Assembly: GCA_016169945.1 (NCBI GenBank)
Contig: JADLSH010000170.1
Location: 248,001-312,000, forward strand
Direction of reading: 5' to 3'
Origin: Trachythela sp. YZ-2020
Taxonomy: Eukaryota > Cnidaria > Anthozoa > Malacalcyonacea > Clavulariidae
Length of the DNA: 64,000 bases
Below are positions 1-12,809 of the stretch, piece by piece. The notes below the pieces were generated by a model. The model was not told where the DNA came from, did not search any database, and saw nothing but the letters and a program-made list of their open reading frames with translations. A program made the translations under genes and the position numbers. Within the stretch, counting starts at the first letter, position 1, and the number at the start of each line of letters is the position of its first letter.

Positions 1-175
1 TCTGACAAGGTTCAGTTTTCAAAATTTTAACAAGTTCATCTATTCCCCTGTTCAGATTAGCTGGATTAGCCTGAACAGGGCCTACTGAAAAAAGGATCTT
101 GTAGGAATCCACTTTGTTGTGGACAGCCATTGTCACCATTAGGATTTGTTTCTTCAGCATCATCATGAACAACAA

Positions 176-1234
176 CTACTTCAATGACTCAGACTGAACA
201 GGTGGATTTAGGATAGACTCTGTTGGTAGATGACTGTCATTGCCACTATCCAGACTTTCTTTTACATTGTCGCAAATATTTATAGCTTCTCCTGTCCATG
301 ATTCATGCCCCTCAGATAGATTCAAAAGACTGCTGCTACCACAATCTGAATTTTCTTCTATATCATCAAAAGCTTCTTCTTGTCTTGATTCAGACTCAAA
401 ACTGGATTCAATACACAACTGCTATGAATATGACTACCACCACTAGCATCTGGGTTTTCTTCTGTACTCTGGTTATTTGTACTTGTTTCTCCTTCACATC
501 TAGTGGGACATTTGACATTGCTTTGCTTTCTGAAAAGTAATCTTATATCTGGTTGTGCTGGCTTAATGAATGCTTTCTTTGTTTCACTGGATGTTTGCTT
601 TCGAAGTATACCTCTGACGTTTGTCTTGTTTTCTCTGTAATTCCCTTAGTGTATGTTCCAATTTTGTTTTCTCTTTCATTAGAGAAAAATTTGTTTTCTC
701 TTGCACTGTTTCTCCCTTTCATCAGTACTGATACGCGATTTCTTTGGCATTTGAGGGCTATCATTGAATACTGATCTTGATCCTCTTCTCTTTTGGAAAA
801 TGTATGTTTTCCTTGCCCTCTCTTCAGCATAGAGTTTGTGCTGATCTGTCATATAAATTCTCAATTGATTCCATGCATATAGAAAATGCAGCTCGATTGA
901 CATCTAATTGCCAATTGGTCAACTTAACATTGTCACCTTTGCCTCTCCCATAGATCTTTGACTGTTCCTTGACGGTCTGATGACTTAAAGATGAGCTTCC
1001 CTCGGTATAAAGTTAATTATTGTGATCACCAGAACTATCAATATCATAGCTAGAAACACTCTCACTACTTGATTCCTTCAAATAGCTTGTATAACCATCT
1101 GTGTGTGACTCTTCAGTACTTTGTCTTTTCAGCTTGCTAAATAAGCTCTTCATTTTCAAAAGGAGACCTTGGCTTTTGATCATTGCTTCCATTGTTTTAT
1201 CATTCAAGAGCACAAAAGCATCTCCATCCATATC
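176..1234 (-). pseudogene. Decayed SAM-domain multicopy gene
   Basis: Read on the minus strand. The segment at 1234-1013 starts after a possible splice acceptor (CATAG) and encodes the end of a SAM (sterile alpha motif) domain: MDGDAFVLLNDK followed by a basic helix LLLKMKSLFSKLK. A second open stretch at about 1000-837 has no ATG and includes KIYGRGKGDNVKLTNW, then hits TGA. The same protein then seems to continue in another frame (ARKTYIFQKRRGSRS, about 820-775) and in a third frame as a charged coiled-coil-like stretch to about 595. An acidic Ser/Glu-rich tail lies at 418-176. Several frame changes within one kilobase point to a pseudogene or indel errors. SAM domains mediate protein-protein interaction; the function of the rest is unknown to me. 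Confidence 0.45.
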
Positions 1235-1239
1235 ATTAT

Positions 1240-1945
1240 CTATGTTATAGTAGGGTAAGAAAACAAAAATTACTATATTTTTGAAAGAAACAACATAAAA
1301 TACCTTTTAATTGTACTCAACATTTTAAATAGTGTATAAGATCAGTTTGCAAAATACTGATTTCAAGGAATTCATTGAAAGATATACACATGTCCCAAAA
1401 ATGCAGCATCTCAATAACATGATACAGCTTTAATATTGATAGAGAGATTAGTAGAATATATACCGTTTTTATATATTCAAACCTTCGTATATAGTATATA
1501 TATATTGTAGAAATTCTGTGATATATATTCAATATTCTTATGGCCACTTCAACTCCATTTAATATTCCTCACTCCCCCCTCCCCCCCGCCCATGGATGAG
1601 GTCTGAAGACATGTGAACCCTGTATTTTTTGTACCTTCATTTGCTTCAACCCTGAGAAATTTGTTAATTTTAATTTGCTACCAACCTTCAGAAAACCTCA
1701 TCCGTCGGGGGCTGAGGATATTATTAAAATGGAATGGCCCTTATTTCGAAATTTATAGTATTCCGGTGTATTTCACCGGATATACGGATCTTTTAAACCA
1801 ACATAAATATTTTTATATGTATGATAACAATTGTGAGTCACTGAGGCCAAAGATACCTGACCTTTTTAATAATAACAGTTCTCAGAGTACACATTTTGTG
1901 AAATAACCAATATATTCACAACAAGATATATAATTGTGTACAACA
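1240..1945. other. No recognisable gene; AT-rich spacer
   Basis: A TA-rich stretch (about 1450-1530) and a C-rich tract at 1569-1591 are the only structures seen. A 97-codon plus-strand frame at 1613-1906 has no recognisable motif and was not called. Confidence 0.5.
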
Positions 1946-1949
1946 ATAC

Positions 1950-2656
1950 ATTTAAAAACATCAACCAGCTTTGCCAATATTCGTCCATATCAGTTTCAGA
2001 CAAAGGCTCTAAAATCATAGTTCTCGCATTGGCGGCAACAGAAAATTAAATCTGCAAAGAGCATTTCCTCTTTTCTTGCATGTTTTAGAGTGTTTATGCC
2101 TTTGTAAGTTTGCGAGTTCAGTTAAATCATCTGAGTCAGCTGTGCATGATACGTAGCTATCTACAAACTTGACAATATCTTCATCGGAATCTTTGCCATA
2201 CTCGGGTGCATTTTTGATCCAGAATAATTCATGGATATGTGGAGAAGCTCTTTGTTGGAATTCAACACGATAGAAAAAGTTAATAACCTGTCCAATTGGA
2301 TGACACAAACTTTTAATCAAATTGTGAATAAATAATTGCACCGTGTGTTCAAAATTCTGTGCACATGTGACAGGATCTTTCTGTATCAGTTCAGACTTCT
2401 TTTGCCATGTCATTTGTTTCACCTCATCGTCAGTATAGTCTTTGTTGTCAATAAGACGACCAAGAATTTTAATCAAATAAATCCATCGTGTTTCAGCAGC
2501 TGAAAATGAACAGAACCATGTAGGTGTCCCAAGTTGACAAATCATTGCAAATAGATCCTTCTTGCAGCTTTCAAAGTATGGAGGGGAACCGTGTAAATTT
2601 CTTAAAACTCTGAATCCTTCGTCTAAATTAATTAGCTTGTTAACAGAATTTTCCGA
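1950..2656 (-). pseudogene. Helitron Rep/helicase fragment (HUH region)
   Basis: The minus-strand frame 2545-2015 is the Helitron_like_N region of a rolling-circle transposon Rep-helicase. It has QLGTPTWFCSFSAAETRW, then QKDPVTCAQNFEHTVQLF, and the HUH-type metal-binding motif RASPHIHELFW, then a conserved RFNFLLPP segment. The reading frame stays open upstream of the first Met to about 2655 (VLRNLHGSPPYFESC), so the true start lies further right. At about 2016 the frame breaks: the continuation TMILEPLSETD is readable in another frame to about 1950. Helitron Rep proteins nick and rejoin single-stranded DNA. The helicase part and the element ends are absent, so this is a truncated, frameshifted remnant. 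Confidence 0.85.
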
Positions 2657-3034
2657 CTAAATCTCCAGCTGTGTAAGTTTTACCTTCGGTTTTTACTTAC
2701 ACAATAATAAGCTTGCACTTCCTTGAATTTGTCTGATCTGTAAATTTTTTAATTTGTAAAAAATATTTGGCACACACTGTGCAACTATCCTGACTTCGTA
2801 ATTCCCATTTACAAAGTGTGCTATAGTGAACAGGCACAAGTCTTTCACTGTTATCAGTTTGACGTTTGCCACAGTAAATGGTAGGAAAGGACGATAGAAA
2901 AATAAGAAAATTCGAACTTCATTCACAACGAACTCCCTTTAATTTGAAATGCTAAGATACTCTATGCGTTGCCAAGGGAAACATAGAAAACTTTGGCTCC
3001 TTATATGGGCAAAACATCCATATAGGGAAAACCA

Positions 3035-3362
3035 ATGGCTAGAAAATTGAAGTGGGGATATTTGCAGTTTTTGCACGAAGCTATCACTCTGTTGTATTAT
3101 GAACAAGATGCACGGGTATCTGAATATTTTGTTAAATATCAGCACGTGGCATACAATCAAGGAGAAAAGAAAGATGCGCAGTGCCAGAAAGAAGAAAAAA
3201 GAGTTGAACCATGCACCGCTCATAGATAATGCCCTTCATGATGTCCGGGCCAAAGCCGACCAGCAAAGAGACATAGCGTCCAAATACTATAGACTTTGGA
3301 AGAAAACCGTTGATATGAACAAAAAAATGCAAGATATATTAAACAAGAGGGAAAGTACTAAG
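3035..3362 (+). CDS. Possible exon, charged coiled-coil protein
   Basis: Two overlapping plus-strand frames run through here. The longer (3099-3380) ends in a Lys/Asp-rich helical stretch (ADQQRDIASKYYRLWKKT) of coiled-coil character and is followed at 3362 by a plausible splice donor (AAG|GTATTT). No domain is recognised and there is no support beyond composition and the donor site. It could equally be a chance frame. Confidence 0.15.
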
Positions 3363-3429
3363 GTATTTAAAAATTTTTAATTCATATACATATTTATTAT
3401 ATTCATTTTGAAATCAATGGCATTTCTTG

Positions 3430-3517
3430 CAATCTGATTGGTCAAAAATAGTGTGATTAATTCCCAAATCGCATCATCTTGAGTATTAATCGCATCATTT
3501 TTAAACCAATCAGATTG
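3430..3517. repeat. Fold-back repeat (imperfect hairpin, MITE-like)
   Basis: CAATCTGATTGGT at 3430-3442 is matched by its exact reverse complement at 3505-3517. The arms extend inwards with few mismatches for about 32 bp each, leaving a loop of roughly 22 bp. Similar ATTGGT motifs lie just downstream (3537-3575). This is probably a small fold-back element or the core of one. No target duplication was identified. Confidence 0.6.
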
Positions 3518-3579
3518 AAGCTCTGCATCACAACAACCAATCAGATTTATGATAGAATTCAACTAGCCAATCAATTTAA

Positions 3580-4830
3580 AGAAAAATGCACTCTGGCAAA
3601 TGACCAAATCTGTTCACCATAAATTGTCAATATACTCTAGACTGCATTTACTGCAGTTTTTTTCATAAAAATCAACATAAAGGCGAGTCGAACTTAAAAG
3701 AATATCAAATAATTTTTCACAAATAATACAGGCCAAATTATAAACAAAATTTTGAATGAAACATTGTCAAAATGTCAACAAAAACAAGTTTCATTTGAGC
3801 AACAGCCAAAACTGAACACAAAGCTGTCAAAGGCACAAGGTATTAAAATATGGAATGATCGATTGTAGTGTCAATGTTTGAATGCACAAAATCACAAGAA
3901 ACGTTTATCAATTTACATGTAAAGTCTACGATATCTTTACACTTACTTTTTCGGTCTTTATTTCTAGAAATTCTCTCACATAATCACATTTTGCTTGTTC
4001 ATATTGAGTCAATTTGTCAAATTACAATTCATGTTGTTGCTATGCTACGGCATTTCAGGGAGTATCGCGGGGGTGTGTAAATTGTAAACAAAAATTAGAT
4101 TTCAAAATGAAGATAATAAAGTGGAAATTGAACTTTGTGTCGTGCAATTTTGGTCTGAAATCAAACTTGTGATTTATCCGTACAATAGTCCTTATTTATA
4201 ATACAAGGAATATTCATTCTCAGTTCACCAAGCAACCAACCAACCAATCAATTAATCAATCAAACATACAGAAATAATACACCACTAATCTTAATGTAGG
4301 TTGAACTAGACCTATATTACTGGTGAATCTGATCTAGTTTATGTATTTCACAGCATGGCCAATATTTCGGACACTGTGAATAAAGTATATATACACCAAA
4401 TAAACCACACCTACATGCAGTGACTACCAACAATACACAATCTATAAGATGTGTTATTTTAAGGCTGTATGAAAAACAGTGCAGGCTATTCACATAGCCT
4501 TTGGACTTTCTACAGCACAGTTTAGTTTTCAGACCCTCATGATTGTTTAAAAGCCATTTACACCATTCATTATATAATATGGTACATGCATGCATACACA
4601 ATTACATAAAGGACATAACATACCAATTATTGAATGCCAGTGGAGGTTCTATTACCTATTCTTATAATACAATAAGCGAAAACTATATATTTGCTCTATC
4701 TATATGATATTGAGCACTCTTTGGTATTTCATAAACCAAACCAGCTCACATATATATTAGCACCTGTATACCGATTGTGCACTCTTGTTTTTGTAACCCT
4801 TTTTTTTGTAACCCTTTTTACCTTAAAATG
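3580..4830. other. No recognisable gene
   Basis: AT-rich sequence without convincing coding potential. Short frames at 3868-4080 (plus) and 4317-4601 (minus) show no motif. A small (CCAA/AATCAATT) low-complexity patch lies at about 4228-4265. Confidence 0.5.
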
Positions 4831-4844
4831 AGACAATTTCGATT

Positions 4845-5480
4845 TGACTATTCATTGAAAAACATCCCTATACGACCACAGGATGCATATTTGAAAAATT
4901 TGATTGAAAAAGTGGAAAGCTTACTTTTTCCTAAAAGGTGACAAAAATTCAGCAAAAACAACCCTTTCAGACTACCTTCCAACAAAACTCCTCCAACAAT
5001 TTCAGAGATTAAGCCATTAGAAGATGACCTTTTAAACTTTATTGACAACATCCAATTTCGAAGCACGAAAAAACGTGAAGCTTTCATTTCACTAAAAGAT
5101 CATAAAGACAATTTTGAGAACAATCCAAAATGTAGACTAATTAACCCGGCTAAAAGCGAATCCGGAAAAATCAGTTTGTTTTAACAATTCTTGATAAAAT
5201 CAATTCTAATTTAAGAGAAATTTTGAAAATAAGCCAATGGAGAAGCATGCAAAAAGTAATCAAATGGTTTGAAACATAAAAGAAAAAAGCAGGCACACCT
5301 TTATTTTCGTTTGACATTGATGTTGATTTCTATCCATCAATTTTGGAAAATCTACTCGACCAAGCAATATCTTGGGCTTCAAATTTGACAACTATTTCTA
5401 AAGAAGAAATTTCAATTATAAAACATGCTAGAAAATCACTCGACAGAGAACCTTGGATAACTCAGAGATCCCAAGGATAG
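4845..5480 (+). pseudogene. Decayed reverse transcriptase
   Basis: The plus strand, in interrupted frames, encodes a reverse transcriptase remnant. [20 protein letters not shown] followed by PAKSESGK is readable at about 5083-5180, and FDIDVDFYPSILENLLDQA, which contains an RT motif A, at about 5305-5370. KEEISIIKHARKSL follows before a stop at 5478. The DHK and [10 protein letters not shown] blocks are typical of a reverse transcriptase family very abundant in cnidarian genomes, and I think it is Penelope-related, but that is not certain. The catalytic YxDD region lies beyond the preserved part. Several stops and frame changes (for example a TGA at about 4940) show it is dead. Confidence 0.7.
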
Positions 5481-5484
5481 TGCA

Positions 5485-7560
5485 AGTTCATGGGGTAAAG
5501 TACTGATCATATAGGCAAATGAATACAGTATGGATTAGGCAATATATGCACATTTAGCACAGAAGATCTGATCAGAGTCATTTTTACACTAAAGAGTCAT
5601 TTTTATACTCGAATTTAAATGCAAAATATTTATACTTATAGAGCTTAATAGAGGTAACACAGCTGTAATTTCTTGCAACTCTTAAATATAAATTAATTGA
5701 AGGACTGAATTATTCACACTTGTGATTGGTTCAGTGTGTAATTGTACCAAATGACTTTATCCTTGATTTTTTCAAAATTTCATTCGAAAGGACATTTTCT
5801 TTAAAGCGGAAGCATTGGCATGAGTCTATCGCTTTCTATAAATAGCACTGTAAACAGTGCAGGGCTTCCACTTGCCAGGAAATTTCCTGGGCGAAAGGAA
5901 ATATTGGGCTGTGGCAGGAAAAGTGGCAGGAAATCCTTTTTGGAAGGAAATTGGTAGGAAATATAATGAATTGCCAGGATAATGGCAGGAAATTCTGAGA
6001 TTCCAACCATTATGCGCATGCGCAAGTTCAAGCCAAAAGAAGACTTCCATTTTGCAAACTCTTATCAAAAATAGTTTTGCACTCATTTTATAAGAAGTCT
6101 CTATGTAAGTAAGTTTATATGTAAACTCTACAAAACAAGATAAATGAAAATTATTTAAAGGACAAATAACAAGAGGAAAAACAGTCGAAAGACCGAAAAA
6201 GGAGCGTTTTAAACAGGCAAGTGTCTATTTTGCATGTTTGCTTTGCCGATTTTTTAACATACTGTAGCATGCAGTATCATTTGTGAATTTGAAAATGTGT
6301 AGATCATTCTGTCATTTCTGTGTGGTCAATACAACATTGATTGATCTTTAAGAGTATTTTAGTATTGATTCAAATATATTATAGAAAAAAAAACACATTA
6401 AATCTCAAAAACGTCATTGCAAAAGCAAGTGTGAAGTATAAAAATACTCCTCAAAAAGCAGTTGAAGTTTACATCAAAGCTAAAAGAGTACATAATAGCA
6501 TTTACCCACTTTATATAGTTGGGCAATTGATAATTTTTAGTTAAAAACAAAATAATATTTTGTACAAATTAAAATATAAAAAATATACAATGTTGCGTAT
6601 TACCATGGTTACATTAGTTGACTCGGTACTTCATGTTACAATAACTTTTGGGAAGTAAATTGTTTAGTTCAAATGGGCGAGGGGATTCTGCATGCATGTA
6701 TTTCTAGTTGTTAAAAAAATGACAAATGTGAATCTTGTCACACAAACATTCACAAATTTAATTCAACCCTGGAAAAAAGCCCTTTTAAAAATATATATAT
6801 CCCAGTATAAAGCACAACTCCTGCATAGTCACTCAACCCTTCAGTTTCTGGCACTTCATATCTCCGCCTAGCCTCCTCCGCAGGCATCTCTTGAATCCCC
6901 GGGGTACGTTGAGTCGGGTAGAAAGTCCGAGAGATGCCTGACAAAACCCGACATGGTTGAGCCGTTTTGCACATCTAGCTTGCCCAGCAATTTTTGTCTT
7001 CAGGGTAGGTACATGGGGAGGAATTTGAAATTCAAAATGGCGGATTGTATAGAGAGGAGAATTTATTTTATCTTTTTTTTAAACATGAATAAAAGACTTG
7101 GTTGAGGTTTTAAGGTCTTAGAATGTTTGTCGGGAAGCACTTATAATTTTCTTGTTCATTTGTTGGTTATTTAATTGTATTTTTCGTGTACTGGTATTGT
7201 TATACAATGAAAACCATTAAATTTTAAATTATAATTTTTTTATGGATCACATAATTATACAGTTCGTGCCATATATATTAGAAACTGTACTCTGTCAGTC
7301 TGTGTACTCTGATTGTTTCATATGCATAGAAACCAAAAAATTCCAGGGCTTGCATTTAGTTCATGAATTTGACTATCACCAGACAAAAATAGAGGATACA
7401 TTGTAAGAATGAGGCAGTTCTATATAGTACTTTCTTATGGGGGTGGTATACTTCAGTTGATCCTTTTTATACAACTGTACCATATATTAGTACATTGTAG
7501 TGTCCCTTCAGTATTTGTTTTAGAGAAGTGTTATTGCATGCACTGCTAGGGGAGTTTGTA
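5485..7560. other. No recognisable gene; GGAAAT-rich patch
   Basis: At 5875-6000 a motif resembling GGCAGGAAAT recurs about eight times at irregular spacing (degenerate short repeat). Two short frames (6341-6544 plus, 6750-6974 minus) show no domain. The remainder is AT-rich intergenic or ancient repeat sequence. Confidence 0.45.
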
Positions 7561-7614
7561 ATGTGCAAGTTGACCCACAATATTATATATCTCATTCACA
7601 GCACTTGCACTCAG

Positions 7615-9224
7615 CACCAGCAGTGACAGCCCCACCAGTAGTTTCACATCCATCAGAAAATATTGAAGAAACATGTCATGATGGTGAATCAACTTACCAA
7701 TAATGCAAAGCTTTCTGTGTTGAAGAATGTCTTTGGACATAACAATTTCAGAGGCAAACAAGAGGAGGCAATAAATGCCATTTTAGATGGTAACAATTGT
7801 TTGATTGTGCTGCCCACTGGTGGAGGGAAATCAGTGTGCTATTCAGTTCCAGCACTTATTTCTGGTGGTGTCACTGTCTTCATCTGTCCATTGTTGTCAC
7901 TGATGACGGACCAAGTAAATCTATTAAGGTCAAAGGGACATAATGTCTGTTACTTGAACTTGTCAGTCCCACAAAGTGATCGGGATATTGTTTTGCACAG
8001 CAATTTGTCTGATAGACCAGAATACAACTTTGTCTTTCTCACACCAGAGAATGCTACATCGCCAGATATGTTGGGTGTATTCTCAAAAATGAAGTTGAAA
8101 GGCACTATAACTTGCATAGTTATTGATGAATGTCACTGTATTGACTTGTGGGGCTTTGATTTCCGACAAGCTTATGCCAATCTTCGCCTTCTCACCAATT
8201 TAAATTGTCAAGTGATTGCTTCGACTGCAACATGTACACTGAGGACTGAAGATGTTATATTGTCTTCACTTGGACAATGTCACAACAATAAGACCAACAT
8301 TTCACTTACTGTGAAGCCAAAGAAAGGTGATGGAAAGGAACAGGCCACCAACATGATTTTATATCAACATAAAGATCAATGTGGCATTGTCTATTGTTTG
8401 GAAACAAAAGGTATAAATGCCACCTATTATCATGGTGTCCTTGACCCATACAAGAAGCAAGAAAATTTTTAAGCTTGGCTTGATGGAAGAACATTAGTTA
8501 TGTGTGCAACTGTTGCTTTTGAAATGGGAATTAACAAAGCTAATATTCGCTTTATCATTCATCTCAGTATTCCACAGTCAATGGAGTGCTATACACAAGA
8601 ATTTGGTCGCTCAGGAAGAGATGGCGAAGAGTACATCAGCTGCCTCCTGTTTCGCTTTGAAGACTGGACCAAACAGCTCAAGGTGATAAGTTCCCTTCCG
8701 GATAGTGAGCACAGATCTCTCAAGGTTCAAAACCTAAATCAGATGGTAATGTTTTGCATCATGCCCCAATGCAGAAGAATCCTGGTTGTCAAATTCTTTG
8801 GTGAAACAACCGGAGATGTCTGTGGTGATAAATGTGATTTTTGTCTCGCGGGAGCAAACGTTGGCAGTGTGGATGGTACGAGTGATGCATTGAATATTTT
8901 AAACTGCTTGTTGAATATGCAGAAGTGCATCCTAAAGTAACTCTTCAGCATCTAGTCTTAACGTACAGGGGGTTGAAAAGAAAAGAGATTTTAAACAAGT
9001 CATATCATACCATTCCTGAGTTTGGAAAAGGAAAAGACACCTTCTCAGAGATAGGACTTAAACATTTTATTCAGCTGTTGATTTCTGAGAATGTTATTGT
9101 TGAAACCCTTAGAGATTCAAATGAAATCAGCACAACTCCATATTTGGTGAGTGGAACCAAAGAAGATTTACTTACAAGTGGAGAACTTCATATTTGCAAG
9201 TATATGGTGTTATGGATAGAATAA
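7615..9224 (+). pseudogene. RecQ-like DNA helicase, broken copy
   Basis: This is an SF2 DNA helicase of the RecQ type. Motif 0/I region: FRGKQEEAINAIL then PTGGGKSVCYS (Walker A, 7813-7833). Motif II is DECH at 8125-8136 within VIDECHCIDLWGFDFR. Motif III is ASTAT. Motif V/VI is CATVAFEMGINK then QEFGRSGRDGEE. A zinc-binding cysteine cluster (CRR, CGDKCDFC) follows, then a winged-helix-like segment at 8925-9224. There is an in-frame TAA at 8470-8472 and a one-base frame change at about 8900-8925. The linker between motifs III and IV looks shortened, so residues normally found there are missing. A possible splice acceptor lies at 7613-7614. RecQ helicases unwind recombination and repair intermediates. 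This is probably one member of a multicopy family and not the housekeeping gene. Confidence 0.85.
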
Positions 9225-9229
9225 CTGTT

Positions 9230-10500
9230 AGTTCTCTGTTAAGATCCCCCTAATCTACTCATTTATATACAGGGCCCCAATCTCTCTACCTCTTGACAAT
9301 GAAATGCATGTGTATACTAGAAGTTTATGCCACCATGTGTCTGTTTTGCTGAGTGGCATATCCAGGTTTTTCAGTCAAGGCGGGGCTGAAAAAATACTAG
9401 GGGGAAACTCAATGATTTGTATTTTTGAATGTTTCCTACTGTAGGGGGTGGGGCAACTTTGCCAGGGCCATCTGACTACATCAGTAGTTTTGCCACTCGA
9501 GTAATGATATACTTCTTGAAACTGATCTCTTCAATAAGCCCTCCCTCCAACTTGCCTGAAATGAGGCTTGATAGAGGATTTACAGTTATGGACTAGAAAT
9601 TTAAATACATTTGGCTTACCCATTAGCTGACGATGCAACCAGATGCACCCTACTTTAGTATTTTACTCTGTCTAATGCAAGGTGATTTTTGTCATCAGTG
9701 GTAGGGTACTATAGGCAGTTTGCACTATTAATACCCAAAGCTTCCAGTTTGCAAGTAAAATGACTGGTGGTAGGCTGAGGAAAGATTGATTATTAATTAT
9801 TTCACAAAAGAGAACTAAATAACAATTACAATATCAATAGTGTCGCTACTGGCAGCCAACCAGAATTGTCTCTATTTTCCATGTATATTATAAATGACTG
9901 TGTAATACAAGTAATATTCTTGCTGGGGCTATCAAACAATATATTATGATGCAATAATTACTTTTCATCTATGTTACATAAAAACCCTCCATAGAAGAAC
10001 CAGTAGTTAAAGAAACACCATACTGTATAATGGATAATAAATACGGTTAAGATGGTTGACAAAAGTCGTTCTATCTTTTTGTTCATGCTTATGAAAATTT
10101 GTACATTCTCTCTCTCACTGCAAGTGAACGTTTTGTTTTTCTGTATAATAAAACGACCATCAAATAGTAACATCAGGCTTCAATTGCTCCTCCCTAATTT
10201 TAAACCTTCAACATGAGTTGAAGTTCAATTGTGAAACTCTCAGAAGTTTGCCGGTTTTCCAAACTATACTTATATTCCATTATTGCATTAACTATGGCAC
10301 CGCCAATTGGAAACATAGGCAATTAAGCACCTAAACTACAATTGTTTTTGACCAGAAAATAAGGACCCATGATTTTTGGTAATAATTCCATGTCCTACAA
10401 GCACAAATTAGGGTCATAGCCTGCGTTAGGGTTTGGATTAAGGTTTACTTACATGGAATTATCAATGTCCAGCAAAATTAATAGTAAATCCTATTACAAA
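9230..10500. other. No recognisable gene
   Basis: Intergenic sequence. A 71-codon minus frame at 9958-10173 has no motif. No repeat structure stood out. Confidence 0.5.
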
Positions 10501-10507
10501 CCTTAAT

Positions 10508-12277
10508 TCAAACAGTAACGCAGGCTATTACACTAGTCATAACTCGTGTTTGTAAACATATTCTGTCAAAATTGCTCTCCTCAGAATCACTTCCTTCATT
10601 GTCACTGCTGTTGTCTTTCTCAATGATGATTCGAAACAATGAAAACTTTTTCCTCTCAAAGTTTTCCATAACTTTTTTCTTTCCAGTTTCATATGCATCG
10701 ATGTCGGAGATGGATACGTAGGATTTCTTTGGATCTCCAAATTTCTCAACTTTGTTTCTGGTCACATCTGGTCAGGAAAAGGATCTTGCTCGTGGTGCTT
10801 TGTTGTGGTGTGGACGTTGAAAGCTCTCCTGGACTGAAAGCATTTCCTTGTTGAGCCAACGATGTCTACGTTAGCCATCAGTTTTGCAGCATCTTAACAG
10901 TAGTATGACCTGTAATAAAATGCAAGAATATTGAAATTTTAACCTACTGTGGGAATGCATATTTTGTGTATAATTACGCCAACTTTTGTACTCTATGGTA
11001 AATGTTGAATGAATTTCATCAATGCAGACAGAGTACAAATGCATATTTGCACACGTCCCCTACATTGACAAGTACTTATAGTAATTTCAATCACTTATTC
11101 TAGATCAAACATGCACAGATCCCATATTATATTGAAGACAAATTCATATACCTAAACATAAAACTGAGCCTATCACATAAATCGCTTACTCTGTAGGAAA
11201 TAAGAAAATACTACTGGTAGCACCAAAGGTATATTCTTGACCCAGGAAAGACAAAAGGCTTTTAATTCTGGAGCAATTCCCAGACTTACTGTACCTGTTG
11301 AATAGTTGCTAGTTAGAGAAATTCTTCAGCTCGTCATGATCTGGAAATGATGTTGACTTCTGAAATTCAATACATGCTACATTCCAAATGCAACTGATGT
11401 ATCACGGATTGCCTCTTCAATTCTGTTCAGATTCTGTTCCTGAAATTTCTTTTTTCCAAAGCTCTCTGGAACAATTTTTTGTCTCGAAAGGACATCTCGT
11501 AATATGTGCATCAGGTGTCATTACTTTCTTGCATACTTCATACAAGTAACCTTCTTCTGACCATCCCTTTACCCCAAGCAAAACCTTGTTGGTTCCCTGA
11601 TCACCCACAAACAAGGTCAGAGAGGATTTTCTTTCGTACTTGTATTCTTCATCCGTTTGGGATTCATCCATTTCGGTCACTTTCTCTGGTTGTTGAAACT
11701 CTTCTGTGTAACCCTTTCCTCTTTCCTCAGCCATAATTTCAGGAACTTCCAATTCCAACTTTCTGGCAATAACATCAGGAGTGGGGGATTGATGGGGAAA
11801 AATGGTCATCAAACACAGCGAAGTTTTCTAGGAGATATTTGCATAACTCTTCATTCTTCTTAACAACAGCGCAGTTGCACCACATCTTTCCTTTGCGTTA
11901 ATATTTACTCCTGCACAAACAAGAGTTTTTACCAGTGGTAAATTTTCATTTTCCACTGCGGCATGAAGAAGCATTCTTCCATTAAAATCATCAAATTTTT
12001 CATCATCTCCTTGTTGTGCTTCCCACATACGCTCGACCATATTTTTGCAGACATTGTCAAACTTAGCATTAACTTTCTGCTTGCTTATCTGTGTGCAATT
12101 ATCAGAACTTGACTCGTCATTGTCATCTACAAGATGGGATTCAAATGCTTTCTCTGCATGGTTTAAAATGCGAATTGTTTCAACCATTTCCTCCTTATGA
12201 TTTCTTTGATTTTGGCCCAATACAATTTTTCTTAACAATGGTAAATGTTGTAGTATGTAAGTTAGTTTATCAAACAA
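10508..12277 (-). pseudogene. Ankyrin-containing multicopy gene, broken
   Basis: Minus strand. The first part (12277-11828) holds an acidic region and one clear ankyrin unit, GRMLLHAAVENENLPLVKTL followed by VCAGVNINAKERCGATALLL. The frame then slips at about 11865 and the next repeat start (NEELCKYLLENF) is in another frame. The next block (11812-11417) includes LTLFVGDQGTNKVL and YLYEVCKKVMTPDAH. Conserved-looking pieces continue in other frames at 11420-11330 and 10920-10770, and an acidic tail (10765-10508) ends the gene. I believe this is a multicopy family in related animals, but I cannot name its function. At least three frame changes make it a pseudogene unless they are sequence errors. 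Confidence 0.55.
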
Positions 12278-12797
12278 AATAAATTTGAATTAACTTGGTC
12301 TGTATTGAATGCGTTATTGCAGCAGCATTGACTATTGGAATTAATTTAGGAAAGAAAGAGCTTTTGCAAGGTTATTTCAAGAATATATATGTTTAAACCT
12401 AAAACTAAACGAGAGCACAGTAATATTTAAAATATATGTGACATGTAGAATCATTTTTCAATTGGCTGCTCTTTGCGCAACTTGCTGATGAAGTGATATT
12501 TAATTATTTATTGGGGTCGTTAGTTTGCCAAGACGCAGTGTCACACACATGCACAGCCGAGCTTTTGAAAATTTGGCATAATTACTGATGCCAGGCTTGA
12601 ACATGCAGTACTTTCCTTGTATAGTGGGTGGTAAATTCGTAACAGAGGTGTGTTTATTTTCATGCATGTTAAAGAAAATAAACTGTTCTACACAGATATG
12701 CTGATGTCAGTAACAGTTTACAGTGACACAGGCTGCTGAATATCGTAATCTGGCATTTGTCGCGCCTTAGGCCTAGTCGGTCCTATGAAGCAGTAAA

Positions 12798-12806
12798 ATG
12801 GAGGAG
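12798..12806 (+). other. Possible very short first coding exon
   Basis: ATGGAGGAG is followed directly by a strong splice donor, GTAAGC. It lies between the ankyrin pseudogene (minus) and the HMGXB3-like pseudogene (plus) and could be the first exon of the latter. This rests on the donor match and position only. Confidence 0.2.
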
Positions 12807-12809
12807 GTA

